A stretch of DNA of 64,000 nucleotides. Source: Phialophora verrucosa (Eukaryota; Ascomycota; Eurotiomycetes; Chaetothyriales; Herpotrichiellaceae). The notes beneath the pieces are model-generated. The model searched no databases and was not told where the DNA came from. It saw only the letters and a list, made by a program, of their open reading frames with translations. The position numbers were made by a program, and so were the translations under genes. Of this stretch, positions 1 to 9,687 are shown in pieces (positions within the stretch are counted from its first letter, which is position 1; the number at the start of each line of letters is the position of its first letter). The stretch covers positions 1,488,001-1,552,000 of the forward strand of contig MSED01000014.1 in assembly GCA_002099365.1 (NCBI GenBank). The letters are read 5' to 3'.

Positions 1-25
1 CCTCTGACAACCCTACTACACCAAG

Positions 26-355
26 ATGAACCGCCTCTGCTGTCGAGCTCTCCGCAGCAGGCCCCTCTCCTCATCGACACTTTCCAGGCCAGCAGCATCC
101 CCGCGCCGGGCATTTCACCCTGAACCACGATCCTTCCAGAATAGTGCTCACGGCACTCATCGCTTTGTATACAGATGGGTCATCCAGGCCATCGGCACCC
201 CTTTCGCGGTCGCTTACCTATGCGACAAAGTTTCAGAGCGAAGTGAAGGCGGTGAAAATAGCTTCAAGCTGGAACTGCCGGGCATTGATAGGGGACTTCT
301 GACGGAGCCCATCCGGTCGAAGAGTCAGACGTGGGGCCAGATGCGCATGTCCTGA
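26..355 (+). CDS. Small putative mitochondrial membrane protein (hypothetical)
   Basis: This is a 109-codon open frame starting at an ATG. I do not recognise a family. The first ~35 residues are rich in Arg, Ser, Pro and Ala with no acidic residues, which looks like a mitochondrial targeting presequence. Residues ~47–67 form one hydrophobic stretch (around RFVYRWVIQAIGTPFAVAYL) that could span a membrane, followed by a short polar tail with no further motif. This would fit a small inner-membrane protein, but the frame is short, lies at the window edge and has no homology evidence, so it could be a chance frame or one exon of a longer gene. The function is not assigned. Confidence 0.35.
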   Translation: MNRLCCRALRSRPLSSSTLSRPAASPRRAFHPEPRSFQNSAHGTHRFVYRWVIQAIGTPFAVAYLCDKVSERSEGGENSFKLELPGIDRGLLTEPIRSKSQTWGQMRMS

Positions 356-1292
356 CTGGGATGGAGTCCCGATGAGTTGCGGAGTACTGTACCTCGTCCC
401 GCCCATTGCTGGAAGCTGAGAGAAACCATGTCGTCTGCAGAGAGTGTGCTTGACCATATGTGACCGGGCGGAGAGTCTGCGAGGCAAACGCGCAGACCCC
501 TGAATGCATTTCGTATCCGACTAGCGTGTATGTAAGTACTTATCGAGGCTGCTTGAGGCCATGACTGGACTTCTCTATGGCGGGGAATACGCGTTCTTGT
601 CACTCGTCCGGTGGAGGCCCGATTAGTTCCTCGCATTCCCATTGCTGGGCCGGTGGTTGCGAAGCCGTATGCATACGATATACGTACTGTGATGTATCGG
701 TGCCGCGCGGTGGGCTGGTTACTAGGTAGGCTACACCGTCCCTTTATTGACTGAGCAAGTCAGGTATCGTACAGAAGAAGCGCTTGCCGTGCCCGCATTC
801 TTTTAACTGGCAAGCCGAACAGGGTAGGCGCTAGCCCCTGCCCTACAATGACTAGCCACCTGTTCACGAAGCGAGCCTGAATTGAAGCTATTATTTAATC
901 CACTGTGCTACGTACAAACTTCAGGCCGTCCTGGCCGTCGAACCCGAGCTATTGAATACCCTGTACGATGACGAGACGGAGCTAAAGCGAATTGAGTTTG
1001 CGGCGCAGAGTTCGTTTCCTTCTTGGGTCTCCGCTCGCTTGTTCGTTTTCCAAAATCTTTGCACCACCTCTCAATCTCACAGGGGATGAGAATAGAGGCA
1101 TAGCACCGAACTCGATGGACGCGTGTACCATGATGACAAGTCAAGATTCTCTACTTGTCACACTCTGTATTCCGGCGATGGTTGCAACACAGGAGAGCAC
1201 GACAGTGGTATAACATCAATCACATGGCCCTTCATCGTCTTGATCACGCATGCCGAATGTCCCAAACTCACACCGTTTGTGTGGCCCCAACC
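356..1292. other. Intergenic, no supported gene
   Basis: About 0.9 kb between the small putative mitochondrial ORF and the TF-like gene. Only short, mutually overlapping open frames without coding character are present. The promoter and 5' leader of the TF-like gene must lie at the right end. Confidence 0.5.
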
Positions 1293-2389
1293 ATGGCCTC
1301 TAGTGGAACTGCCGATTACATCTTTGTCGAGATCAAAGCGGAGGAAAGAGAAGGCTCCATTTCGCGGGGAAGCAAGATCTCGCACGCCCTGAGGCGCCAT
1401 CACCGCGAGGCAAGACGTGAACGCGCAAGGAAGCACCAGCAGGCGTCGCGCGAACCTGTCCGCCCGATCAAGGCTACTAGGGATGCTCTAATATCCCGAG
1501 AACACGCACCTTCAGCATTGGATACTCCCCTGGAGCCACCACCTGGGGTGCTCAGTTCGCGTCCGCAGAAGGACGGCGAAGACGAACGAGATTCTGGACT
1601 TGACATTCTGCAATCGCTGGCTTTGAGGGTAGTGGCTCTGGGCCAAGGTCGGCTTGATCCGTTTAACGTGTACCCGACGGGTAACGTCTGCCTGTACGTG
1701 CATGAGGTCGTGGATCACGGTAAGCAAGTCACTTCTTGACGTCCTTCTACCAATCCCACGCACCCAGTAACTATCACAGCGCCATGTGGACTCTGTCGAC
1801 CTGGGTGTTTGCTGACCTTGAACAACGCAGCCGTGAATCATACCTGGCCCGGCGTCTCGCCATTCGGCCCGTTGTCGTCGAATCCGGTGAGACGAGCCTG
1901 GCTAGGTTGTGCCATGGCCAATCCCGTGGCATTCTATTCATTCGTCTTTGCTGCCGGGCTTCATCATGCCTACGAGCACGGCTGGGACAAGATCCCAATC
2001 AGGAATTACGACTTGCTGTTCTCTTACAAGACCAAAGCAATCAGCCTGATCAACGAGGCCCTTCAGAAGGTCGATGTGGACATTTCCGACGCCCTCCTGG
2101 TCTCCATTCTGATCCTGGCTACGCATGGCCCACGAACCATGAGTACCGGGAAAGTCTCGCCGCCACAGCACCCGGTCTCCCCATTGTCTGAGACGCAGAA
2201 CATCAGCTTCTACGGCAGCCTGCGGTTCGACGGATTCCACATGGACGCGCTCCGGCTCCTGATAGCCCGTCGAGGAGGTCTCCAGACCCTCGAGCTGTAC
2301 AGTCTCGCCGAGACCATCGCACTGTAAGTTTACGTCGTCGTCGTCGTCCTGCTCCTCCTCTACCCATGCATGAGACTTGAACTTGATCG

Positions 2390-2433
<44 letters not shown>

Positions 2434-3230
2434 ACCCTCAAGAGCTCCTCGCAAAATCAATTGATTCTGTGACAAACAATTCAAACAGAGGCGAAATCTT
2501 CGGTGCAAGCGAGCACCTCGGCCACCCCCGATTCCCTGAATCGTTTTCCTGCCCGACGAGCATCATCCCCGCCACGCCCGACCCTTTGCCCGCCGACTTC
2601 TTCACGTCGCTGCAAAACTCCATCCTATTCGCGGCCCTGCTGCCCGTCCTGCGCGACATGTCTGCCCTATGCCGCGCGCTGGTCAACGGCCTGGAGCACG
2701 AGAAACCCGGCTCGGCGCTGCTCAACGACGTCATCCGAACCAGGAACACCGTGCAGCATCGGCTCCTGTCGCTCCCGCGCCGCGAGTTCGTCCTCGTGCC
2801 GGACCACGCCGTCTACGAGGCCTGTCGCCTCGCGGCCCTGATCTTCAGCGACATGGTCATCTTTCCTATGCCGGCGACCAAGAACGTGGGACCCCGTCTC
2901 GCGGCCTTGTTACGACAGATGCTGGAGAGGTTGCCGGGCCCTCCCGTTCCGCACCAGAACATGGATACGAATGGGAGAGGGGACGCGGACAAGGATCACG
3001 CGCCCGTGCTTCTGTGGGTCCTCATGCTTGGAGCGATTGCCGCAGCGAACACCGAGGGTCTGCGCGACTGGTACTGCGCGATGCTGGACCGATACGCCGT
3101 CCTGGTCGGCGTGACAGCCTGGTCGGACGTGCGGGTGATGCTCCAGAAACACCTGTGGTTCGACCATGTTTGCGATCCCCCCGGCCGGAAGATCTGGGCC
3201 AAAGTGACTGGCGGGGCTGATTTATCCTAG
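1293..3230 (+). CDS. Fungal transcription-factor-domain protein (DUF3468-like, no Zn cluster), copy A
   Basis: Three exons (1293–1719, 1831–2323, 2489–3230) give 553 residues. Splice sites are GT–AG with phases 1 and 2, and the spliced length is a multiple of three. The N-terminus has the pattern seen in fungal 'transcription factor domain' proteins that lack a Zn2Cys6 cluster: a short hydrophobic-aromatic motif (DYIFVEI), then a basic block with HHREARRERARKHQ. Next come an RLDPFNVYP motif, a W-P motif near residue 148, and a helical region with the conserved ALRLLIARRGGLQTL. The long last exon is the helical C-terminal half. No Cys-rich DNA-binding domain is visible, so a regulatory role is inferred from family resemblance only. 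A homologous gene with identical intron positions lies at 58638–60539 on the other strand. Intron 2 carries a long CT microsatellite. The ATG at 1293 was chosen because the conserved N-terminal motif begins soon after it. Confidence 0.75.
2392..2430. repeat. (CT)n microsatellite inside an intron
   Basis: About 19 uninterrupted CT dinucleotides lie inside intron 2 (2324–2488) of TF-like gene A. A short run of TCG/TCC trinucleotides at about 2331–2360 precedes it. The tract sits mid-intron, before the acceptor at 2488, and forms a long polypyrimidine run on the sense strand. Confidence 0.9.
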
Positions 3231-3669
3231 ACTACTATACAACGTACCTCGTAAAAGGCTGAATAGCATCATGAACGCATTCAATGCGAAAGGTTCGGTC
3301 ATCCATCCCACACTACTAGTCACTAGTCAACAGTCACTAGTCAGTGAGTTAGGGCGTGCAAGGAGCGAGAGCAGGTTGGACGGATGCCCGCTCCTCATGA
3401 CTACGTTTTGAATCCTGTATATACACGGACGTTGCGCAGGAGGAGGGATACTACATCCTGTATACTGTATACTTACACTGCCGCCTTGCTTGGAGATCAG
3501 GTGATGCATACGTAGCACCTTCCACGGACCTGGCGTTGGGTCCCCCTTCTCATATCCATCACCTCCCGAGTACAGTATCTCGCACGTGAGCACGCTGAGA
3601 AAGAACAAATGGCGGATGACTTGCTACAATACATGGGGTCGATGAGAACATAGCTCTGCACGTGTATAT
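3231..3669. other. Intergenic, no supported gene
   Basis: Region between the TF-like gene and the tandem repeats downstream of the hydrolase. It contains several CACTAGT/GTCACTAGT-like short direct copies near 3310–3345 and GTATAC-rich sequence, but no coding signal. Confidence 0.5.
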
Positions 3670-3862
3670 TGCCCTATGACTATTTTGTACAGTACTATAC
3701 TGACTCCTTGCGCGGCTCCGATCTGCACGTTGTTGAGGTATACTGGTATGTACAGCACTGTACTGACTGATACCTCGCTCGGCTCGACTCGGCACGTTAT
3801 TGCCCTATATTATGTACTGTACAGTACTAACTGATCCCCTCGCTCGGCTGTGCTCCGCACTT
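3670..3862. repeat. Degenerate ~63–69 bp tandem repeat with GTAC palindromes
   Basis: Three imperfect copies share the order GTACAG-ACT, ACTGA, C-CGCTCGGCT, then GCAC(GTT). The GTACAG cores start at about 3687, 3750 and 3819, giving periods of about 63 and 69 bp. GCCCTAT is also repeated at 3671 and 3802. The third copy contains a perfect 14-bp palindrome, GTACTGTACAGTAC (3814–3827). The array lies immediately 3' of the hydrolase gene, so it is probably in its 3' UTR or terminator region. Confidence 0.75.
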
Positions 3863-4845
3863 CACAGGCCATTCTTCTCCAAGAAAGTCAAGACAATGCT
3901 GGCCTGCTGTGCCAGATTCGTCTCCAGCAGAAAGTGGCCGGCGTCCAAGAGCACGACCTCGGCGTCGGGGAGGTCCCGCTTGTACGCTTGCGCGCCCGGC
4001 GGCACGAAGATGACGTCGTTCTTCCCCCACGCGGCCAGCAGTTTGGGTTGCTCCTGTCTGAAGTAGGCCTGCCAGGACGGGTAGAGGGGCACGTTTGAGC
4101 GATAGTCGGTCAGCAGGTCGATTTGGATGTCTCGGTTGCCCGGCTGTTCGTTGATGAGCGAGTAGTCGAGCCAGTAGGCCTCGGGCTCGATCAGCCACGG
4201 TGTCGTGCTGCCCGTCGTGTACTGCGATTGGATGCCCGCGAGGCTGAGGACCGTGCTGTTGACGGGATTGGCCGCAGTCTGGAACTCGGCCGGGGTGGTT
4301 GCGTTCCACAGCGGATACACGACCGGCGGCCAGAAGGACTGTCCGAATCCCTCGACGTAGGCGTTTGCGTTCTGCGAGATGAAGGCCAGGATGGATTTTG
4401 GTCGTTGCATAGCCAGGCGGTAGCCGACGGGCCCGCCGTAGTCGTGCATGTAGGGGATGAAGGAGGTGATGTTCTTGGCGTCGAGGAAGGCAGCGACCGT
4501 GTCCGTCAGGGTCGTGAAGCTGTACGTGAAGTTCAGCGAAGGGGGCACGGTCGTGAATCCAAAGCCCGGGTAGTCGGGTGCGACGACGTGGTAGCCATGT
4601 CCTGCCAGGATGGGGATGAAGTTTCGGAACTGGTGAGACGACGAGGGGAAGCCGTGCAAGAGCAGCAGTGTGGTTCCATTGGGAGGCCCGGCTTCGCGAT
4701 AGAAGACGTCAATGCCGTTGGCAAGGGTGATGTTGCCCACGGTGTAGGGCAGGCCCGAGGAGGAGGTGGTGGTGGTCGCTTGAGCAATTGCCAAGAAGAA
4801 GAGGGCAAGGAAGTCGACGATCCATGAGATCCTGTTTCTCGACAT
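3862..4845 (-). CDS. Secreted alpha/beta hydrolase (epoxide hydrolase / haloalkane dehalogenase type)
   Basis: Single-exon gene of 327 residues. Residues 1–~23 form a signal peptide (short basic start, hydrophobic core ending in AIAQA). The alpha/beta-hydrolase fold is shown by the oxyanion motif HGFPSSSH (H64–), the nucleophile elbow MHDYGGPVG with Asp135 as likely nucleophile, the acid in WGKNDVIF (Asp277) and His304 in DAGHFLLE. An Asp nucleophile with the HGFP motif is typical of epoxide hydrolases, haloalkane dehalogenases and related C–X/C–O hydrolases, so a lipase or esterase role is less likely. Six N-glycosylation sequons (N38, N56, N105, N125, N181, N196) agree with secretion. The substrate cannot be told. 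A TATA-like sequence lies about 80 bp upstream of the ATG. Confidence 0.88.
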   Translation of the reverse strand: MSRNRISWIVDFLALFFLAIAQATTTTSSSGLPYTVGNITLANGIDVFYREAGPPNGTTLLLLHGFPSSSHQFRNFIPILAGHGYHVVAPDYPGFGFTTVPPSLNFTYSFTTLTDTVAAFLDAKNITSFIPYMHDYGGPVGYRLAMQRPKSILAFISQNANAYVEGFGQSFWPPVVYPLWNATTPAEFQTAANPVNSTVLSLAGIQSQYTTGSTTPWLIEPEAYWLDYSLINEQPGNRDIQIDLLTDYRSNVPLYPSWQAYFRQEQPKLLAAWGKNDVIFVPPGAQAYKRDLPDAEVVLLDAGHFLLETNLAQQASIVLTFLEKNGL

Positions 4846-6912
4846 GGTTGAATGTGTGTGAGGACTAATGAACGTTAGTGACTCTTGCGATGCGTTGGAG
4901 ATTGGGGACGGGAGTCTCTCTACATATATAGGATTCTCTTCTGATGCGCTGCCATAGCGGCGCCTTCTCGGACATGTCTAGATGATGATTCATATTCGAA
5001 GCTGCTGCTGTGCTCGTGAGCTGACTGACTGACTGACTGGCGTCTTCAGGACCCGATGAGGTGACGGTGGAAACAAATGGCGGTCGGTCGAGCTAGATGC
5101 TGTTGGCTCTCTGCATGTTGCTGATTCGTGATGCCAGCAAGTCGTCCCTCGTTTTCCATGCTGCGGACCTTTCCAATCCCCCCAATTGGTGGCTGAGACA
5201 CTACACTCCCCAATACAGAAGGTTTTCAGCTCTTGATGCGGAAAGGACATGGATCCGAAGTGTTCCCCTGCGCAAGCCGCCGAGAGCCTCGTTTGCTGAC
5301 AGAAAAAGCCGCGGGGATCCATCTCGTGGCGTGCAGAATGGCGGCTAGTGCTGCGTCGTGACTCAGCCGACTGGTATTCGCCGAGCGCCAATATGAGGCT
5401 GTACGCGAGAGAATAAATGCTGGGGTTGGAAGCACGGCCAGCGAGGGTCAAGGTGAGAGGAGCTGTTCAAGGCATTGAAACTAGAACACAGGTCTCAGTA
5501 TTGCACAGCACTAAGAGCAATGCTGCTCACCCACGTCTTATCGGTACGGCCGCAGCTGTAGAGGTGACAGACTACCTCGCTGGTAGTCAATATCTTGCTG
5601 TTTGTATGCGAAGGATTGTCCTCGGAAACCGCCAAGGAAGAGCCGCTCGTCAGACTAGCAAGGGTTCGAATGCCTGCAAAAGGCATCGCTTGAACCTAGC
5701 AACGTCCGTCGTCATTGTGTGCAGAAGAGAGAACACGAAGCCGTCTTCTTTTCCACGCACAGAGCTGACTGATGAATGTTGCGATGAAAAAATTAATCGA
5801 GGAAGATGGGCTGCCAACAATGTGCTGTGTCCATTCCTTCGGTCTGTCTACACCCATCCATGGTAGGCACACATTCTATCCACGATCGACAATCAGTCTT
5901 CGACAGCCGCACAAAGATGATTATGATTTGAGACCCTGGCACATACAATTGACTCAGTCTACAATGACGAGACTGTCAAAATCATGGTTCAGTATCACGG
6001 CCGTGAGGATCCTTTGAAGAGAACAGCCGGTTGCCTTCTTCAGCCTCAGCCAGTTGAATTCCTCGAAGCTTGTCATGGCTTCGAGCGCAAGTGTCCACCG
6101 GCCTTTGTCACAGTCCAACGCGCTGCCAGACGACGAAATGCCAGGGTGTATTGCAACCGTCTGCGACTATGGGACTCACACAGCCACCAGGATGGCCTCA
6201 CAAGTTCCGAACCTATTGGTGATCCTTGTCTCATCATGGCTACAACAAAGGTCCATTCTCAACGCACTGAGTACTTTGGGCAACAACGAAAGAGCGGCGG
6301 TCAAGATCGGCATTGGAATGGGGGAAGCGCTTCGGAATGCCAAAGACGGCGGAGGTGAGCCAAACCCCGGAGACGGCCAGAATGGTCCACATCCGGCAGT
6401 CGTCATCATCAAGGTTCCACAAGACGAGAGGGGCAGGGAGAGGGTGACAAGGATGACATGGCGACGCAGGGTACGGGAAGATGGTTCAGTTACTGGGCAA
6501 GGATTGAGGAAAGCGAATGTTTTCGAGTGCGAACGTGCAAATGGAAAGACGCAACAAAAGCAACATTCTGGGACCAAGTCATTCGCATTCTGGCTCTGGA
6601 CAATACAAACCCGGTGAGTAAGGTCTTTCCGTCGCGTTGTCGAGCATCAAGCTAATTGCGATAAGGACTGGCGGCAGAGGCTCTGAGGGAAACCAGTCGG
6701 CAGGCTTTGACGAGGGACCTCTTCACCCGTCACAAGGATTTCGGTCGCGATACTGTGCATCGGGAAAATGGACCTAGCATCCGGCGTTGCCGCCAACAGG
6801 GCGGTCGATTGGAGGTTGGGTGTCTGGATATCAACGCAGGACGGTCTCTCAGGGTCTCTAGAAGCACCAGATGTAATTTCATTCGTGTTGGAGCATTCAC
6901 TGAAATGTCCAA
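4846..6912. other. Intergenic, no supported gene
   Basis: About 2.1 kb between the hydrolase start and the phosphotransferase stop. Several open frames of 80–190 codons occur on both strands (longest at 6054–6617, plus), but they overlap each other, lack recognisable motifs and show no consistent splice continuation. The left part must hold the hydrolase promoter. I see no further structure. Confidence 0.45.
4924..4930 (-). promoter_or_regulatory. Putative TATA element of the hydrolase gene
   Basis: An ATATATA run (read on the minus strand within CTATATATG) lies about 80 bp upstream of the hydrolase ATG at 4845, in a region otherwise not AT-rich. This is a position-based inference only. Confidence 0.35.
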
Positions 6913-8160
6913 TCATTTCATCTCGTCCTGCGGCTCATATTCGCCTTTCATCGGCGCCTCGCAAGCCCACGGATCTGGTCTGTTGTACGTAGCACGCAGA
7001 GCCTCTATTTCCTCCGAGTCTGATGCAGATATCTCACAAGAGACTTGGCCTCCCCAATGTGGCATATCGAAAAGCCCTTTCGCGTCATGGGTGCACTTGC
7101 AGAAAGGGGGCCTGTGCCACACTGCATGTTTGCCGGGATGCGTATGGCCGCGGCGATCATAGATACCCTGGATATACTCCAAATTCTGCCCAATGAGGCT
7201 CCATTCTTTCTCGTCAATTTCTGGCATGAGCTCTTTCCAAACTGGCCTGAATAACTCGTAGACATAGTCATCATGCAGTCGCATTGTGGCCAGCCACTCC
7301 ATCCACCAGGGATAATGTCCGGCGCGTTCCCAGTCGATGATGGCTTGAATTTTGCCATCCTTGACAAGGATATTTGTGAGATTGAGATCTGCGTGGGTGA
7401 GGACGAACGGGCTGCAAGTGGGCAAAACCCTCTTGATGGCTTGAATCTTCTTTTCGATGAAATCCCGGTCTGTGGTCCCATAACGATTTGCGATGCCCAC
7501 ACGAAGGTCTACCCCAAGACCGTCCACCCATTCGTCGACATTGTACGGAATCTTGAAACAGTTACCGATACCGTACGTGAAACATGCGGCGATAATAAAA
7601 TCGTAGAGTTGGCCGCCATCAACCTTTTGCGGCCTGGGCGCTGTAAATCGTCGCAGTTTCCGTAGGATATCAGCCAACTGGTGGCTATAGCTGGCTTTCT
7701 CCTCTGGGGTAAGGGTGTGCCAGACGTGGTCGAGTGCATTGCCCTTCACCCGCGACTCCAAGGTGAAATATATCGGATCGTTTGGTTGACTCAAGCTCCG
7801 GACTTCTGGGATAGGAATGTCCAAGTCTGGTTGCTTGTGGAGGAACTTCAGAGTTATGTAGTTGTTGCCGAGGAAGCGATCGTTTGGCTGATCCCGGAGA
7901 ATCCACCGAGTTCCAATCGTCCAGGCTCCATGGTTCTTGGTAGAGTGAATGATCCTGACCCAGGATCCGTAACTGCTATGCCCTTCGTTGATAGTGTTCC
8001 AACCGCAGTTCCAGCAGAGCTCCCTCGGAGGGTCAGTCAGCCCATATCCACAACAGCCTGAGACGTTGGTATACTCTAATTCCAGATGCTCGTATTTTTT
8101 GGTGGGATCGGTATAGTCCAAGTCGTCCGGAGCGACATTGTGGGTGTTGCCGCTTAACAT
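6913..8160 (-). CDS. APH-family phosphotransferase (protein-kinase-like fold)
   Basis: Uninterrupted 415-codon gene. The C-terminal half has the hallmark catalytic loop of the aminoglycoside phosphotransferase/choline-kinase-like family, HADLNLTNILV (H256, D258, N263), followed by the metal-binding IIDWERAG (D276). Upstream, FTLESRVKGNALDHVW matches the hinge/linker region of fungal APH proteins. The N-terminal ~80 residues, with CCGYG and CWNCGW, are less conserved. Fungal members of this family are numerous and mostly of unknown substrate; they phosphorylate small molecules or act in uncharacterised pathways, so no antibiotic-resistance role should be inferred. It is transcribed away from the SDR gene at 9688. 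The start was chosen as the only ATG at the left end of the long frame. Confidence 0.85.
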   Translation of the reverse strand: MLSGNTHNVAPDDLDYTDPTKKYEHLELEYTNVSGCCGYGLTDPPRELCWNCGWNTINEGHSSYGSWVRIIHSTKNHGAWTIGTRWILRDQPNDRFLGNNYITLKFLHKQPDLDIPIPEVRSLSQPNDPIYFTLESRVKGNALDHVWHTLTPEEKASYSHQLADILRKLRRFTAPRPQKVDGGQLYDFIIAACFTYGIGNCFKIPYNVDEWVDGLGVDLRVGIANRYGTTDRDFIEKKIQAIKRVLPTCSPFVLTHADLNLTNILVKDGKIQAIIDWERAGHYPWWMEWLATMRLHDDYVYELFRPVWKELMPEIDEKEWSLIGQNLEYIQGIYDRRGHTHPGKHAVWHRPPFCKCTHDAKGLFDMPHWGGQVSCEISASDSEEIEALRATYNRPDPWACEAPMKGEYEPQDEMK

Positions 8161-9687
8161 TGTGGAATGAATGTAAGAAGCTGTGATGGCTCTTTTCCCT
8201 GCACTGAATGCTATCCGAGTCAGTGTTTCGGGAGCAACACTGAGACTAACCGGACTGGAATCGATGCTTAAATCAGGCGATCAGAAACAAAGATCAGAGA
8301 CGTCGAGTCCGCTAACAGCGCGAGGTGACAAGGAACAAAGACCGAAGTCTCTGCGCGCAGTCATGGCAACAGAGATGGTATGTAGGTTGTAGGCGGTCTG
8401 GGCCCGACAAAAATGACTTCTGACTGCAAACTGTACAGATCTGATTTCGCCATTGTCCGAGGGACCAACTTGATCTGCGGATTGACTGAGTGTTGCCTGC
8501 TTGCAGTGAAGGGCAATGGAGTCCCCGAATGTGGGAGTGTGTGTGTCTCCATGCCGGTCGAGAAGGTCTAGTCTTCGAGGAGGTAGTCCCCGCCTGCTGT
8601 CACCCTTCTAGGAACAGGTACCTTGGTATGCCCATCATCACCATGACACCAAGTGAGGAGGTGGGGTACTATTCTGTGTGCTTGAGAGTCAGCGGTGTGC
8701 CTTTGTTGACCGTCATTTGTGGCTTCAAAGCGAGTCGCCACATTCTCATTGTCGTGAATCTCTGGTATATGGAATGTGTGTGACAGTCGTTATGAGGTGA
8801 GGTGGGTGGGAGCGAGAAATGAGCAATGCTCACCGTCAGACGGAGTATTTCGAGATTATTTTGCATTCCGAGGACCAAACCAAAAATAACCCGATCCCCT
8901 GCCAGCTTCAGCACAAACTTCGAGCGGATGCAGTCAGCCCAGCTTCAGATCTCAATGCGCCAACGGGATCGCCGAGAACTCCTGCCATTCCTAAACGCGT
9001 TCAAGTAACTTACGACGCACCGAGTCACTTGAGCCGCAGCTTGAACACTGCAATGACGCAACATGTCCCGACTGCAGATTTGAGCTCAAGAGAATTGAAT
9101 GCAACATTTACGAGAGCGAGACCTTCAGGGCACACAGACAATATCACCGATCCAGAGCCATCGACAAGGGCTTCATCTGACAGAGTTGGAAGATGTACAC
9201 TCTGTTGCGACATTACAATCGCCTGGGTTCGGTGTCAACACGATACAGCTATCACCTCCGCCTCGACCACTAGGTTTCCGTTTTCTAGTCGCTCGAGGCC
9301 ACAAACGTGCGCTAATCACCCGCGAGCTGTCTAGCACGCAGCCATTGAGGTCTGGAATGTTACCTTTTGGGTAGTGGTTAGGCGCGCTCTCTACGGAGCT
9401 CGTCCCTCTTGCGATATCGCAACCACATTTTGCATTCGCACGGTGCCGGTTTTATAAGGAGGACACGCATCTCAGCCATGGAGTCAGAAGAACGCCTCGT
9501 CAAGATACTCCAGTTGAGTTTCAGGAGCCATCATCACACCAAACGGTCTAGGGCAGCTTGAGAGCGCGGCTCAATTTTTGTGTCACTGGACCCTTGTCGA
9601 TATTGCTTGAGTACAACAAGCTAAAGCCCTATCCACCAACACACTATCTTGCGAATTAGGACAAACAATCGTGCAGCCACGTCCGAC
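8161..9687. other. Divergent intergenic region, no supported gene
   Basis: About 1.5 kb between the divergently transcribed phosphotransferase and SDR genes. A TTTATAA element occurs near 9450, about 240 bp before the SDR start. Open frames here (for example 8819–9334, plus) have no recognisable motifs. Confidence 0.45.

Noticed and set aside
4123..4827. 234-codon plus-strand frame opposite the hydrolase
   Set aside because: Antisense shadow of the alpha/beta hydrolase, whose catalytic motifs are on the minus strand.
5655..5685. GGGTTCGAATGCC, a tRNA B-box-like motif
   Set aside because: Neighbouring sequence cannot form the other arms of a tRNA.
6054..6617. 187-codon plus-strand frame
   Set aside because: No motifs or good start context; overlaps a 133-codon frame on the other strand; composition is not coding-like.
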